A program made the position numbers and the translations under genes. This document shows positions 51,824 through 60,468 of a DNA stretch of 64,000 bases, piece by piece; the first letter of the stretch is position 1, and every line of letters starts with the position of its first letter. Source of the DNA: Stappia sp. (GTDB lineage Bacteria > Pseudomonadota > Alphaproteobacteria > Rhizobiales > Stappiaceae). The notes below the pieces were generated by a model. The model had not been told where the DNA came from. It made no database searches and worked only from the letters and a program-made list of their open reading frames with translations. Location: positions 1,686,939 through 1,750,938 of the forward strand of contig NZ_CP157793.1 in the NCBI RefSeq assembly GCF_040110915.1, in the 5' to 3' direction.

Positions 51824-53110
51824 ATGCTGGTTCTCTTCCTGCCGCTCTTTCTGGTGTTCCTGCTGATCGGCATGCCGGTGTTCTTCGCCATGCTCGCGGC
51901 GCCTGGCATCATGCTCTTCGTGGAGGGCATGGAACGCGACATCGCCCTGCTCTACCGCAACATCTACAACGGCGTGGACAGCTTCCCGCTGATGGCGATC
52001 CCCTTCTTCATGCTCGCCGGCGAGGCCATGAACCGGGGCGGGATCACGCTGCGCCTCGTGCGCTTTTCCCAGGCGCTGATCGGCCATGTGCGCGGCGGGC
52101 TGGCGCAGGTGAACATCCTGTCGTCCATGCTGTTCGCCGGGCTCTCCGGCTCCGCCGTCGCCGATACGTCCGCGCTCGGCTCCATGCTCATCCCGGCGAT
52201 GGAGAAACAGGGCTACACCCGCAAGTTCGCCGCCGCCGTCACCGCCGCCTCCTCCGTCATCGGGCCGATCATCCCGCCGTCCGGCATCATGATCATCTAC
52301 GCCTATGTGATGGGCGAGAGCGTCGCCGCGCTGTTTCTCGCCGGCATCCTGCCGGGCGTCCTCGTCGGCGTCGGCCTCATGTCGGTGGTCGCCTTGATGG
52401 CCAACCGCGCCAATCTGCCGCCGGCGTCCCAGCGCTCGACCTGGGGCGAACGCGGACGGGCGCTCGTCACCGCCTTCTTTCCACTGATGACGCCGGTGAT
52501 CATTCTCGGCGGCATTCTCGGCGGCGCCTTCACGCCGACCGAGGCCTCCGCCGTCGCGGCGGCCTATGCGCTGTTCATCGGCCTCTTCGTGCTCAAGACG
52601 CTGAAACCCTCCGACCTGCCGAAGGTCTTCACGCGCGCGGCGATGACCTCGGCGGTGGTGCTCTTGCTGGTCGGCGCGGCGATGGCCTTCAAGACGGTGG
52701 TGAGCCTCAGCTATGCCGCCGAGCAACTGGCCGAGTTCATGCTGTCGCTGACCAGCGACCCGCTGCTTCTGCTGCTGCTGATCAACCTGCTGCTGTTCGT
52801 CGTCGGCATGTTCCTGGACGCCGGTCCGGCGATCATCATCCTGGGCCCGATCCTCGGCCCGATCTTCGTCGGCCTCGGGGTCGACCCCGTCCATTTCGCG
52901 ATGATCATGAGCGTCAACCTGACGGTCGGGCTCGCGACGCCGCCCATGGGGCTGGTGCTCTTCGTCGCCTCGAGCGTCTCCGGTGAGCGGGTCGAGACCA
53001 TCGCCAGGGCGATCCTGCCGTTTCTCGCCGTGGAGGTGCTCGTCATCTTCCTGATCACCTATGTGCCGGCGATTTCGCTGGCGATCCCGCGGTTTTTCGG
53101 CTTCGCTTGA
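51824..53110 (+). CDS. dctM: TRAP transporter large permease (DctM)
   Basis: A 428-residue DctM subunit with about 12 predicted helices of the ion-transporter superfamily. Family stretches are FAGLSGSAVADTSALGSMLIPAM and SSVIGPIIPPSGIMIIYAY, then NLTVGLATPPMGLVLFV in the second half. It forms the transport channel with DctQ and receives substrate from the periplasmic protein encoded next. Confidence 0.96.
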   Translation: MLVLFLPLFLVFLLIGMPVFFAMLAAPGIMLFVEGMERDIALLYRNIYNGVDSFPLMAIPFFMLAGEAMNRGGITLRLVRFSQALIGHVRGGLAQVNILSSMLFAGLSGSAVADTSALGSMLIPAMEKQGYTRKFAAAVTAASSVIGPIIPPSGIMIIYAYVMGESVAALFLAGILPGVLVGVGLMSVVALMANRANLPPASQRSTWGERGRALVTAFFPLMTPVIILGGILGGAFTPTEASAVAAAYALFIGLFVLKTLKPSDLPKVFTRAAMTSAVVLLLVGAAMAFKTVVSLSYAAEQLAEFMLSLTSDPLLLLLLINLLLFVVGMFLDAGPAIIILGPILGPIFVGLGVDPVHFAMIMSVNLTVGLATPPMGLVLFVASSVSGERVETIARAILPFLAVEVLVIFLITYVPAISLAIPRFFGFA

Positions 53111-53180
53111 AGGCCTGCGGGAGCGAAACGGGCCCGGGCGCGTATCCCGGCCCCGCCAAATCGAAACCTGGGAGGAGAGC

Positions 53181-54257
53181 ATGCGCATATCGAACTTCGT
53201 GAAGACCACGGCGGCGGCGGCGCTCGGCGCCGTCGTCATGGCCGGCGGCATGGCAACGGCCGTTCAGGCCGCCGACTACACGCTGCGGGCCACGGCCAAT
53301 TCCAACGAGAACGACGAGGACTACGACGGTCTCATCGTCTTCAAGGACTTCGTGGAAAGCCGCTCCAACGGCGCGATTGCGGTGGAGCTCTTCATCGGCA
53401 CGCAGCTGTGCTCCAAGGGCGCGGAATGCCTGCAGGGCGTGGCCTCGGGCGAGATCGACATCTACATCTCGACCTCGGGCGGCGCGGCCGGCGCCTTTCC
53501 ATACGTGCAGGTGCTGGACCTGCCCTATCTCCTGCGCGACGACCGGGTGGCGGAAGCCGTGCTCTCCGGCGATTTCGTGCGCGAGATGCGCGCCCAGGCG
53601 CTCGCCGACAGCGGCGGCACGATCCGGCTGATGACCATCGGCAACACCGGCGGCTGGCGCAACTTCGCCAACACCCAGCGCCGCATCCAGACCCCCGCCG
53701 ACATGGAAGGCCTGAAGATCCGCACCGTCGTCGCCGACCTGCCGCAGGAACTCGTCAAGGCGCTTGGCGCGAGTCCCACCCCGATCCCCTGGCCGGAGCT
53801 TTTCACCTCCTTCCAGACCGGGGTCGTCGACGGCTCCAAGAACGGCATCACCGACATCATGGGCATGAAGTTCCCCGACGCCGGCCTGAAATACGTGACG
53901 CTCGACGGCCACGCCTACATGGGCGCGCTGTGGTGGATGAACAATGCAAAGTTCATGTCCATGCCCGAAGAGCTGCGCCGCGTCGTGATGGACGGGTTCC
54001 GCGAGTTGCAGCAGGCGACCTTCGCCTCGCCGAAGCGCAAGTCCATCGCCGCCTATGACGCCTTCGTCGAGGCGGGCGGCGATCTCTATGTGCCGACCGC
54101 CGAGGAGAAGGAAGCCTTCCGCCAGGCGGCCGCGCCCGTCTTCGACTGGTTCAAGGAGAACATCGCCGAAGGCGAGAAGTTCTACGATCTGCTCGTCGCG
54201 GAAGCCGCCAAGGCGGAAGCCGAAATCGACGAGGGCATGGCCAAGGATCTCAACTGA
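53181..54257 (+). CDS. dctP: TRAP transporter substrate-binding protein (DctP)
   Basis: A 358-residue periplasmic protein with a signal peptide (residues 1-30, ending AVQA). The TRAP SBP fold has the EGLKIRTV stretch, where the Arg normally binds a carboxylate or related anion. FKDFVESRSNGAIAVELF and WPELFTSFQTGVVDG are family landmarks. GGAGGAGAG precedes ATG 53181. The ligand is unknown. From the neighbouring genes an anionic sugar such as a sulfo-sugar is plausible. Confidence 0.92.
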   Translation: MRISNFVKTTAAAALGAVVMAGGMATAVQAADYTLRATANSNENDEDYDGLIVFKDFVESRSNGAIAVELFIGTQLCSKGAECLQGVASGEIDIYISTSGGAAGAFPYVQVLDLPYLLRDDRVAEAVLSGDFVREMRAQALADSGGTIRLMTIGNTGGWRNFANTQRRIQTPADMEGLKIRTVVADLPQELVKALGASPTPIPWPELFTSFQTGVVDGSKNGITDIMGMKFPDAGLKYVTLDGHAYMGALWWMNNAKFMSMPEELRRVVMDGFRELQQATFASPKRKSIAAYDAFVEAGGDLYVPTAEEKEAFRQAAAPVFDWFKENIAEGEKFYDLLVAEAAKAEAEIDEGMAKDLN

Positions 54258-54296
54258 CCGGCCGGCCAAACGCGCCATCGCCCCATCGTCCACACA

Positions 54297-54336
54297 CGCG
54301 GCCGCCGGGTTTCCGTCCGGCGGCCGCGGTTGTTTT
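54297..54336 (+). terminator. terminator of the dctQMP operon
   Basis: A perfect 12-bp GC-rich stem (CGCGGCCGCCGG at 54297-54308 with 54317-54328) has an eight-base loop and is followed by GTTGTTTT. It separates the TRAP operon from the kinase operon. Confidence 0.8.
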
Positions 54337-54386
54337 CACAAGAGATTGCCCGCGAGGCGCGCCCTCCCTGGCGCGGTCGCATGCCC

Positions 54387-54419
54387 TTGTCGGCGGCAGT
54401 CCAGTCTTGTATAAGACAT
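54387..54419 (+). promoter_or_regulatory. promoter with embedded regulon operator, copy 2 (kinase operon)
   Basis: TTGTCG (54387-54392), 17 bp, TATAAG (54410-54415). These are the same hexamers as at gyrA. The -10 lies within AGTCTTGTATAAGA (54403-54416), identical to the site before dctQ, and is followed by CAT, extending the palindrome. A repressor on this site would block the -10. AAGACAT is repeated once more just downstream. Confidence 0.72.
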
Positions 54420-54521
54420 AAGACATTTGCAACGCAGGCCCGTGCCCGGGCGGTTTCGGGGGCCGTTTTCGGGCCGTTTCGACCGGACCCTTCGGGTTTC
54501 CCGTCGGTTTCAAGGGGTTTC

Positions 54522-55427
54522 ATGTCTTCCGTTTTCTGTCTCGGCGTGGCCGTGCTGGACCTTGTGTTCGCCGTGCCCGACATGCCGACGGCCGCGCGCA
54601 AATATCGCGCCACCGATTTCACGCGCGTCGGCGGCGGCTGCGCCGCGACGGCCGCCGTCGCCATTGCGCGGCTCGGCGGAACGGCGATGCTGGGCGCGCG
54701 TCTCGGCGACGACGCGACCGGCGCGGACATCGTCGCGGATCTTGAAGCCTGGGGCGTCGATTGTGCCCATGTGCAGCGCTTTGCCGGGCACCGCTCCTCC
54801 CTGTCGTCCGTCTTCGTGGATGCCGCCGGAGAGCGCATGATCGTCAACTACCGCGATCCCGATCTGCCGCAGACGCGCGACTGGCTGCCAGACCCCGCGC
54901 GTCTCCGCGTGGGGGCGGTGCTTGCGGACAATCGCTGGGCGCCGGGCGCGGCGGAGATGCTGGCACGCGCGCGCGCGGCCGGTCTGCCGGGGGTGCTGGA
55001 TGCGGAGACGCCGCTCGACGCCGGGTCCGAGGCGGCGATCGAGGCGGCGAGCCACGTTGCCTTTTCGGCCCCCGGACTGCGCGACTTCGCCGGCGACGGC
55101 CCGCTTCCCTCGCTTGTGCAACGGGTCGCCGCGCGCCACGGCGGCTTCGTCTGCGTGACGGATGGCGCGGACGGCACCCATGCAAGCCGCGCCGGCGCCC
55201 CGGCCACCCACCACCCCGCCCCGCGCGTGGACGCCGTCGACACGCTGGGCGCCGGCGACGTCTGGCACGGCGCCTTCGCATTGCGCCTTGCCGAAGGTGC
55301 CGACGAAGCCACCGCGATCCGCTTCGCAAACGCCGCCGCTGCGCTCAAATGCACCCGCTTCGGCGGCCGGGCCGGCGTTCCGACCCGCGCCGACGTCGAC
55401 ACATTGCTTGCCGAGGAGATCCCCTGA
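54522..55427 (+). CDS. PfkB family sugar kinase, sulfofructose kinase-like
   Basis: A 301-residue ribokinase-family kinase. The VGGGCAATAAVAIARLG stretch and the GAGD motif (243-246, catalytic Asp246) are typical. The protein resembles E. coli YihV (6-deoxy-6-sulfofructose kinase) over its whole length, including GERMIVNYRDPDL, AVLADNRW and ALKCTRFGGRAGVP. Lys27, Asn109 and Arg138, which I recall as the sulfonate-binding residues of YihV, are present at the same numbers. It would phosphorylate a ketose at C1 before aldol cleavage. The stop overlaps the aldolase start. Substrate assignment is inferred. Confidence 0.82.
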   Translation: MSSVFCLGVAVLDLVFAVPDMPTAARKYRATDFTRVGGGCAATAAVAIARLGGTAMLGARLGDDATGADIVADLEAWGVDCAHVQRFAGHRSSLSSVFVDAAGERMIVNYRDPDLPQTRDWLPDPARLRVGAVLADNRWAPGAAEMLARARAAGLPGVLDAETPLDAGSEAAIEAASHVAFSAPGLRDFAGDGPLPSLVQRVAARHGGFVCVTDGADGTHASRAGAPATHHPAPRVDAVDTLGAGDVWHGAFALRLAEGADEATAIRFANAAAALKCTRFGGRAGVPTRADVDTLLAEEIP

Positions 55428-56503
55428 TGCCAGCCGCCCCCCTGTCCCTGACGCCCGGCAAGCTCTGGGGCCTGCGCCGCCTCGCCGATGCCTCAGGCCG
55501 GTTCAAGATGACCGCCGTCGACCAGCGCCCGCCGATCAAGACCCCGATCAAGGCGCATTACGGCACGGACGAAGCGCCCTGGGCGGATGTCGCCGGCTTC
55601 AAGCGGCTTCTGGTGGAGGAACTTCAGGGCGAGAGCAGCGCGCTGCTGCTCGATCCGCATTTCGCCTATCCGCATGCAGTCTCTGCGTTCGATCCCGCCA
55701 AGGGTCTGATCCTGACGCTGGAGGATTCGCTCTTCACCGAAACGCACGGCGGGCGGCTGTCGTCCGATATCGACGACTGGTCGGTGGAAAAGATCAAGCG
55801 CATCGGCGGAGACGCGGTGAAGGTGCTCGCCTGGTATCGCCCGGATGCCGACGCCTCCGTCGTCGCGGCGCAGAAGGACTACGTCCAGCGCATCGGCGCG
55901 GCCTGCGCGCGCTTCGACATTCCCTTCGTCTTCGAGCTTCTCGTCTATCCGCTGGCGAGCGACGCGGAACAGACCCGCGACTACGTGGAGATGGCGAGCA
56001 AGCGCGCCGATCACGTGCTGCAATCGGTCGAGACCTTCGCCGCACCCGACTATGGCGTCGACCTCTTCAAGCTCGAAAGCCCCGTCCCGGCCGACGCCGT
56101 GCCCGGCACCGACGACGAGACCGCCGAGACCGCCGGCGAGGTGCAGGCCCTCTTCGACGACCTCGGGCGGCTCGCCGGCCGGCCCTGGGTGATGCTGTCG
56201 GCGGGTGCGGGCAAGGACGCCTTCCGCAAGATCCTCACCCATGCCTATGCCGCCGGCGCGTCGGGTTATCTTGCGGGTCGCGCGATCTGGCTCGACGCCT
56301 TTCGCGCCTTCCCCGACTGGGAGGCCATGCGCGCCGGGCTGAAGACCGACTCCGTTCCCTACATGCGCGACCTCAACGCGCTGACGGACGCGCGGGCCAT
56401 ACCCTTCCTCGCCCATCCCGCCTTCGGACCCGACGGCGCCCGGCTCACGCCGGCGGATGCCAGCCTGCGGCACGTCTACCCGGATTTCGGAGGCACGCCA
56501 TGA
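55427..56503 (+). CDS. class I aldolase of the LacD/YihT family
   Basis: A 358-residue aldolase. The Schiff-base lysine is expected at Lys215 (VDLFKLESP). AVDQRPPIKTP near residue 30, GGDAVKVLAWYRPDAD and AGASGYLAGRAIW match tagatose-bisphosphate and sulfofructose-phosphate aldolases. It is longer than YihT (about 290). With the kinase upstream it would cleave a ketose-1-phosphate to DHAP and an aldehyde (sulfolactaldehyde if the substrate is sulfofructose). It overlaps both neighbours (TGATG upstream, ATGA downstream). Confidence 0.82.
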   Translation: MPAAPLSLTPGKLWGLRRLADASGRFKMTAVDQRPPIKTPIKAHYGTDEAPWADVAGFKRLLVEELQGESSALLLDPHFAYPHAVSAFDPAKGLILTLEDSLFTETHGGRLSSDIDDWSVEKIKRIGGDAVKVLAWYRPDADASVVAAQKDYVQRIGAACARFDIPFVFELLVYPLASDAEQTRDYVEMASKRADHVLQSVETFAAPDYGVDLFKLESPVPADAVPGTDDETAETAGEVQALFDDLGRLAGRPWVMLSAGAGKDAFRKILTHAYAAGASGYLAGRAIWLDAFRAFPDWEAMRAGLKTDSVPYMRDLNALTDARAIPFLAHPAFGPDGARLTPADASLRHVYPDFGGTP

Positions 56504-57918
56504 CGACGATCGGGCTGCTGCCGCTGGCGCGCGCGACCTTCGACGTCGACTTCGCGCAGGAGTGCCTGACCCGCGCGCTCGCCGATCTGGAGGCGACCGG
56601 CCACGACCTTGTTGGGGCGCGCGAACTCCTCTTCGATACCGAGGCGACCCGCGCCGCGCTGGATGAGGTGCGCGCCGCCCGGCCCGATCTCGTGCTCGTG
56701 CTGCAGGTCACCTTCACCGATGCGGGCATGATTGCCGAAATCGCGGAGACGACCGACGCGTCGCTCGCCATCTGGGCCTTTCCCGAGCCGCGCCTCGGCG
56801 GTCGCCTGCGGCTCAACGCCTTCTGCGGGCTCAATCTCGCCGGTCATGCGCTGGGCCTGCGCGACATCGCCTTTTCCTGGAGTTTTCACGCGCCCGGCTC
56901 AACGGGCTCTCCGGCACGTCTCGAGGCGCTTCTCGCCGGCGCGGCGCGCACCGCGCCGGTCCCCTTGCGCGCGGCGCGCGACACGGCCGACGCGGCCGCG
57001 CGGCGCGCGGTCGCCAAACTCAAGGGCAAGCGCATCGCCCGCCTTGGCGCGCATCCGGACGGCTTCGACACCTGCGCCTACGACGCGCCCGAAATCGAGC
57101 GCGTCGCCGGCGTCTCCGTCGCGGCCCTCGAGCTCGACGCCCTGTTCGACACCGCCAGGGCCGCGCCGGCCGACGCCTCCGCCGCGCTGAAGACGGAGCT
57201 CGCGACGACCACGCAGGCGCTCGACGCGGTCGATCCCAGCGAGCTCGACCGCTCCCTGCGCCTCAAGGGCGCGCTCGACCGGCTCACGTCGGAGGGCGGC
57301 TACAATGCCTTCGCGGTGCGCTGCTGGCCGGAGTGCTTCACCGAGTATGGCGGCGCGGTTTGCGGTCCCGTCGCGCTGATGGGCGAGGCGCGCATCCCGT
57401 GTGCCTGCGAGGCGGACGTCCATGGCGCACTGACGAGCCTGCTGCTGCAGGAGATTGCCGACGCGCCGACCTTCCTCGTCGATCTCGTCGACATCGACAC
57501 GGGCGACGGTAAAGACAGCGGCACGGGCGTCGTCTGGCACTGCGGCCAGGCGCCGCGCGTGATGGCCGACCCGGAGGTCGCCATCGAGGCGACGGTACAC
57601 TCCAACCGCAAGATGCCGCTTCTCTTCGAGTTTCCGCTGAAGGCGGGCCGCGTCACCCTCGCCCGCCTCAGCCGTGCGCGCGGGCGGCTCCAGATGGTCG
57701 TGATCACGGGCGAAATGCTCAAGCGCGACAAGGCCTTCACCGGCACCTCGGGCGTGCTGCGCTTCGATGCGCCGGCGCAGGAGATCATGCGCACGATCCT
57801 CGACGCCGGGCTGGAGCACCACATGGCGCTCGTCTACGGCGATTACGCCGAGGCGTTGGAGCGCGCCGCCGACGCCCTCGCCCTTCCCGTCCTGCGCGTT
57901 CCGGATCGACCCTCATGA
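56500..57918 (+). CDS. L-fucose/L-arabinose isomerase superfamily protein
   Basis: A 472-residue FucI/AraA-like protein. The C-terminal part has CWPECFTEYGGAVCGPVALMGE, then IPCACEADVHGALTSLLL (metal-binding Glu), FLVDLVDID (Asp) and VWHCGQAP (His), as in sugar isomerases of this superfamily. SQ isomerases of the SqvD type belong to this superfamily to my knowledge. In this operon it would supply the ketose for the kinase. It overlaps the Gfo/Idh gene by four bases. Confidence 0.8.
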   Translation: MTTIGLLPLARATFDVDFAQECLTRALADLEATGHDLVGARELLFDTEATRAALDEVRAARPDLVLVLQVTFTDAGMIAEIAETTDASLAIWAFPEPRLGGRLRLNAFCGLNLAGHALGLRDIAFSWSFHAPGSTGSPARLEALLAGAARTAPVPLRAARDTADAAARRAVAKLKGKRIARLGAHPDGFDTCAYDAPEIERVAGVSVAALELDALFDTARAAPADASAALKTELATTTQALDAVDPSELDRSLRLKGALDRLTSEGGYNAFAVRCWPECFTEYGGAVCGPVALMGEARIPCACEADVHGALTSLLLQEIADAPTFLVDLVDIDTGDGKDSGTGVVWHCGQAPRVMADPEVAIEATVHSNRKMPLLFEFPLKAGRVTLARLSRARGRLQMVVITGEMLKRDKAFTGTSGVLRFDAPAQEIMRTILDAGLEHHMALVYGDYAEALERAADALALPVLRVPDRPS

Positions 57919-59018
57919 CCCTGCGCTACGCCATCGTCGGCTCCGGCATGATGGGCCAGGAGCACATCCGCAACATCGCGCTTCTGGAGGATGCGACCGT
58001 CACGGCCGTGTGCGACCCCGATCCGGGCATGCGGGCCAAGGCCCAGACGCTTGCCGGCGCGGGTTGCCGCGCGTTTTCCGACCCCAAGGAGTTGATCGGC
58101 GCGGATTTGGCCGATGCCTATGTCATCGCCGCCCCGAACCACCTGCACGCCCCGCTGCTCGACGACCTGCTGACGACCGACACGCCGCTGCTGGTGGAAA
58201 AGCCGCTGTGCACGACGCTGGAGGACTGCCGGCGCACGCTGGCAAGCGCCGAAACGCGCCGCGCGCCGGTCTGGGTCGCGATGGAATACCGCTACATGCC
58301 GCCGGTGGCGCGCCTGATCGAAGGTCTGCGCGAGGACCGCATCGGGCGCTTGCGCATGCTGTCGATTCGCGAGCACCGCTTTCCCTTCCTCAACAAGGTC
58401 GGCGGCTGGAACCGGCAGGCCGCGACCTCCGGCGGCACGCTGGTGGAGAAATGCTGCCATTTCTTCGACCTGATGCGGCTGATCGCGCAGTCCGAACCGC
58501 TGCGCGTCTATGCCTCGGGCGGCCACGACGTGAACGGCAAGGCCGATCCCGCGATGCCGGAAACCGCCTGGGACATGCTCGACAATGCCTTTGTGATCGT
58601 CGAGTTCGCCAATGGCGTGCGCGCCTGCCTCGATCTCTGCATGTTCGCGGAAGGCCGCTGGTTTCAGGAGGAAATCACCGCCACCGGCGACGCGGGCCAG
58701 CTCGAGGCGCGGGTGCCCGGCCCGGCGCGCTTCTGGCCGGGCGGCCTCGAACGCGCGTCCGAACTCGTCCACGCGCCGCGCGCGCCCAAGGGCGTGACGA
58801 CGCAGACCATCGAGGTCGATCCGGCGATCCTCCATGCCGGCGACCATCACGGCTCCACCTTTTTCCAGCACCAGCGCTTCGCCGCGCTGATCCGTCGCGG
58901 GTCGGGCACGCCGGAGGTGACGCTGGAGGACGGCTACCGCGCCGTCGCCATCGGCCTGGCGGCGGAACGCTCGGCGGCCGAAAAACGCCCCGTCGACCTC
59001 GCCGAGGTCGGCCTGTGA
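57915..59018 (+). CDS. Gfo/Idh/MocA family oxidoreductase-like protein
   Basis: A 367-residue protein. The N-terminal Rossmann domain has GSGMMGQEHIRN and the EKPL motif (LLVEKPLC) expected of Gfo/Idh/MocA enzymes. The C-terminal beta-sheet domain includes GGTLVEKCCHFFDLMR, the counterpart of GGGxLxDxGxHxxD. It could be an NAD-linked sugar or inositol dehydrogenase. Members of this family can also be NAD-dependent glycosidases, including sulfoquinovosidases, which would suit the operon. The choice is open. Confidence 0.82.
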   Translation: MTLRYAIVGSGMMGQEHIRNIALLEDATVTAVCDPDPGMRAKAQTLAGAGCRAFSDPKELIGADLADAYVIAAPNHLHAPLLDDLLTTDTPLLVEKPLCTTLEDCRRTLASAETRRAPVWVAMEYRYMPPVARLIEGLREDRIGRLRMLSIREHRFPFLNKVGGWNRQAATSGGTLVEKCCHFFDLMRLIAQSEPLRVYASGGHDVNGKADPAMPETAWDMLDNAFVIVEFANGVRACLDLCMFAEGRWFQEEITATGDAGQLEARVPGPARFWPGGLERASELVHAPRAPKGVTTQTIEVDPAILHAGDHHGSTFFQHQRFAALIRRGSGTPEVTLEDGYRAVAIGLAAERSAAEKRPVDLAEVGL

Positions 59019-59046
59019 CCACCCCTTCCCACCCGCGAGGCAAGCC

Positions 59047-59979
59047 ATGACCGCGCCCGACATCGTCATTTGCGAATTCATGGACGAGGCCGCCGTCGAA
59101 AGCCTCTCCCGTGTGCAGTCCACCCTCTACGATCCGACGCTGGTGGACGATCCCGCCCGCCTCGCGCAGGCGCTCGCCGGGGCGCGCGCGCTGATCGTGC
59201 GCAATCGCACTCAGGTGCGCGGGGCCCTGCTGGAGGCGGCGGCCGATCTCACGGTCGTGGGCCGGCTCGGCGTCGGGCTCGACAACATCGACCTTGAGGC
59301 TTGTGCGACCCGCGGCATCGAGGTGATCCCGGCGACCGGCGCCAATGCGGCGGCCGTCGCCGAATATGTGATCGCCGCAACGCTCCTGCTGGTGCGCGGC
59401 GCCTTCGACCGGCGCGCGGCGATGATCGCGGGCGCTTGGCCGCGCAACAGCCTGATCGGCGGCGAAATCGCCGGGCGCACGCTCGGGCTCGTCGGATATG
59501 GCGGCATCGCGCGCGAGGTCGCGGCCCGCGCCACCGCACTCGGCATGCGCGTCATCGCCCATGATCCGCATCTGCCCGAAGACGATTCCGTCTGGGGCAC
59601 GACGGAGCCGGTCGCGCTCGACGATCTCTGCGCGCGGGCCGATGTCGTGAGCCTGCATATCCCGCTCACCGAGGCGACGCGCCACCTGTTCGATGAAGCG
59701 CGGCTTGCGACGATGAACGCGGGCGCGATCCTCATCAACACGGCGCGGGGCGGCGTGGTGGACGACGCGGCGCTTGCCGAAGCCCTCCGACGAGGCCACC
59801 TCGGCGGCGCGGCGCTCGATGTCTTCGAGACCGAACCGCTGACGGCCGAGGCCGGCGCATTGTTCGAGGGGCTGGAGAACGTGATCCTGACGCCGCATAT
59901 CGCCGGCGTGACGGGCGAATCGAATGTGCGCGTCAGTGCGTTGATTGCCGAAAAGGTCGCGGTGGCGCTCGTCGGATAA
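59047..59979 (+). CDS. D-isomer-specific 2-hydroxyacid dehydrogenase (possible sulfolactate dehydrogenase)
   Basis: A 310-residue NAD-dependent dehydrogenase. The nucleotide motif is GLVGYGGIA. The catalytic Arg, Glu and His are seen in NTARGGVVDD, DVFETEPL and TPHIAG. SlcC, the (S)-sulfolactate dehydrogenase, belongs to this family, so oxidation of sulfolactate to sulfopyruvate is a reasonable hypothesis. Phosphoglycerate, glyoxylate or hydroxypyruvate activity cannot be excluded. It is 28 bases after the Gfo/Idh gene, in the same operon, and faces the DUF1467 gene convergently. Confidence 0.85.
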   Translation: MTAPDIVICEFMDEAAVESLSRVQSTLYDPTLVDDPARLAQALAGARALIVRNRTQVRGALLEAAADLTVVGRLGVGLDNIDLEACATRGIEVIPATGANAAAVAEYVIAATLLLVRGAFDRRAAMIAGAWPRNSLIGGEIAGRTLGLVGYGGIAREVAARATALGMRVIAHDPHLPEDDSVWGTTEPVALDDLCARADVVSLHIPLTEATRHLFDEARLATMNAGAILINTARGGVVDDAALAEALRRGHLGGAALDVFETEPLTAEAGALFEGLENVILTPHIAGVTGESNVRVSALIAEKVAVALVG

Positions 59980-59985
59980 CCTCGC

Positions 59986-60252
59986 TCAGGCGCTCGGCGG
60001 CTTGAACGGCAGGTCGTCGAGCGTGATGCCGGAATGCACGCGCAGCCAATAGAAGGCGGCGAAGCACACGGCCGCGATCAGCGTGGTCAGCAGCGCTTTC
60101 TTGAGCAGATGTGGGCGCACCGGCGCGCTCGACTCCGTGCCTTCCGTCACGGTGCCGCTTTCCTCTTGCGTGACCACGCCGATCGGCAGGATCGCGAAGA
60201 GGATGATCCACCACATGATGAAGAAGATGGCGAAGGCGGAAACGAGGGACAC
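59986..60252 (-). CDS. DUF1467 family membrane protein
   Basis: An 88-residue protein with two helices. The first (AFAIFFIMWWIILFAILPIGV) and the following short loop are diagnostic of DUF1467, which sits next to the epimerase and RNase J genes in many Alphaproteobacteria. Function is unknown. Its 3' end lies only six bases from the convergent dehydrogenase stop, which marks the right border of the accessory module. Confidence 0.88.
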   Translation of the reverse strand: MSLVSAFAIFFIMWWIILFAILPIGVVTQEESGTVTEGTESSAPVRPHLLKKALLTTLIAAVCFAAFYWLRVHSGITLDDLPFKPPSA

Positions 60253-60468
60253 GGGCGCGGCCTTGTGATCTGAGGGTCCTGGGGGAGTGTCTTGGGGGCT
60301 CTGGGCGGCTCTGAGGGGCTCCGGCGAGAGGTCGATCCCGTTCAGGACACCCTTCCGACCGGGATATTCGGAACGTGGGAACGCCCCGCTCCAGCCGCGA
60401 TTTGGGACGCGGAGGTGCGCCTGTCAAGCGCGCGGCCCGGATCGGGGCCCTCGTGCGGCCCTCCCGCG

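Noticed and set aside
51017..59979. Mobile element carrying the TRAP/kinase module
   Set aside because: Its position between conserved blocks suggests insertion, but there is no integrase, transposase, tRNA target or flanking direct repeat.
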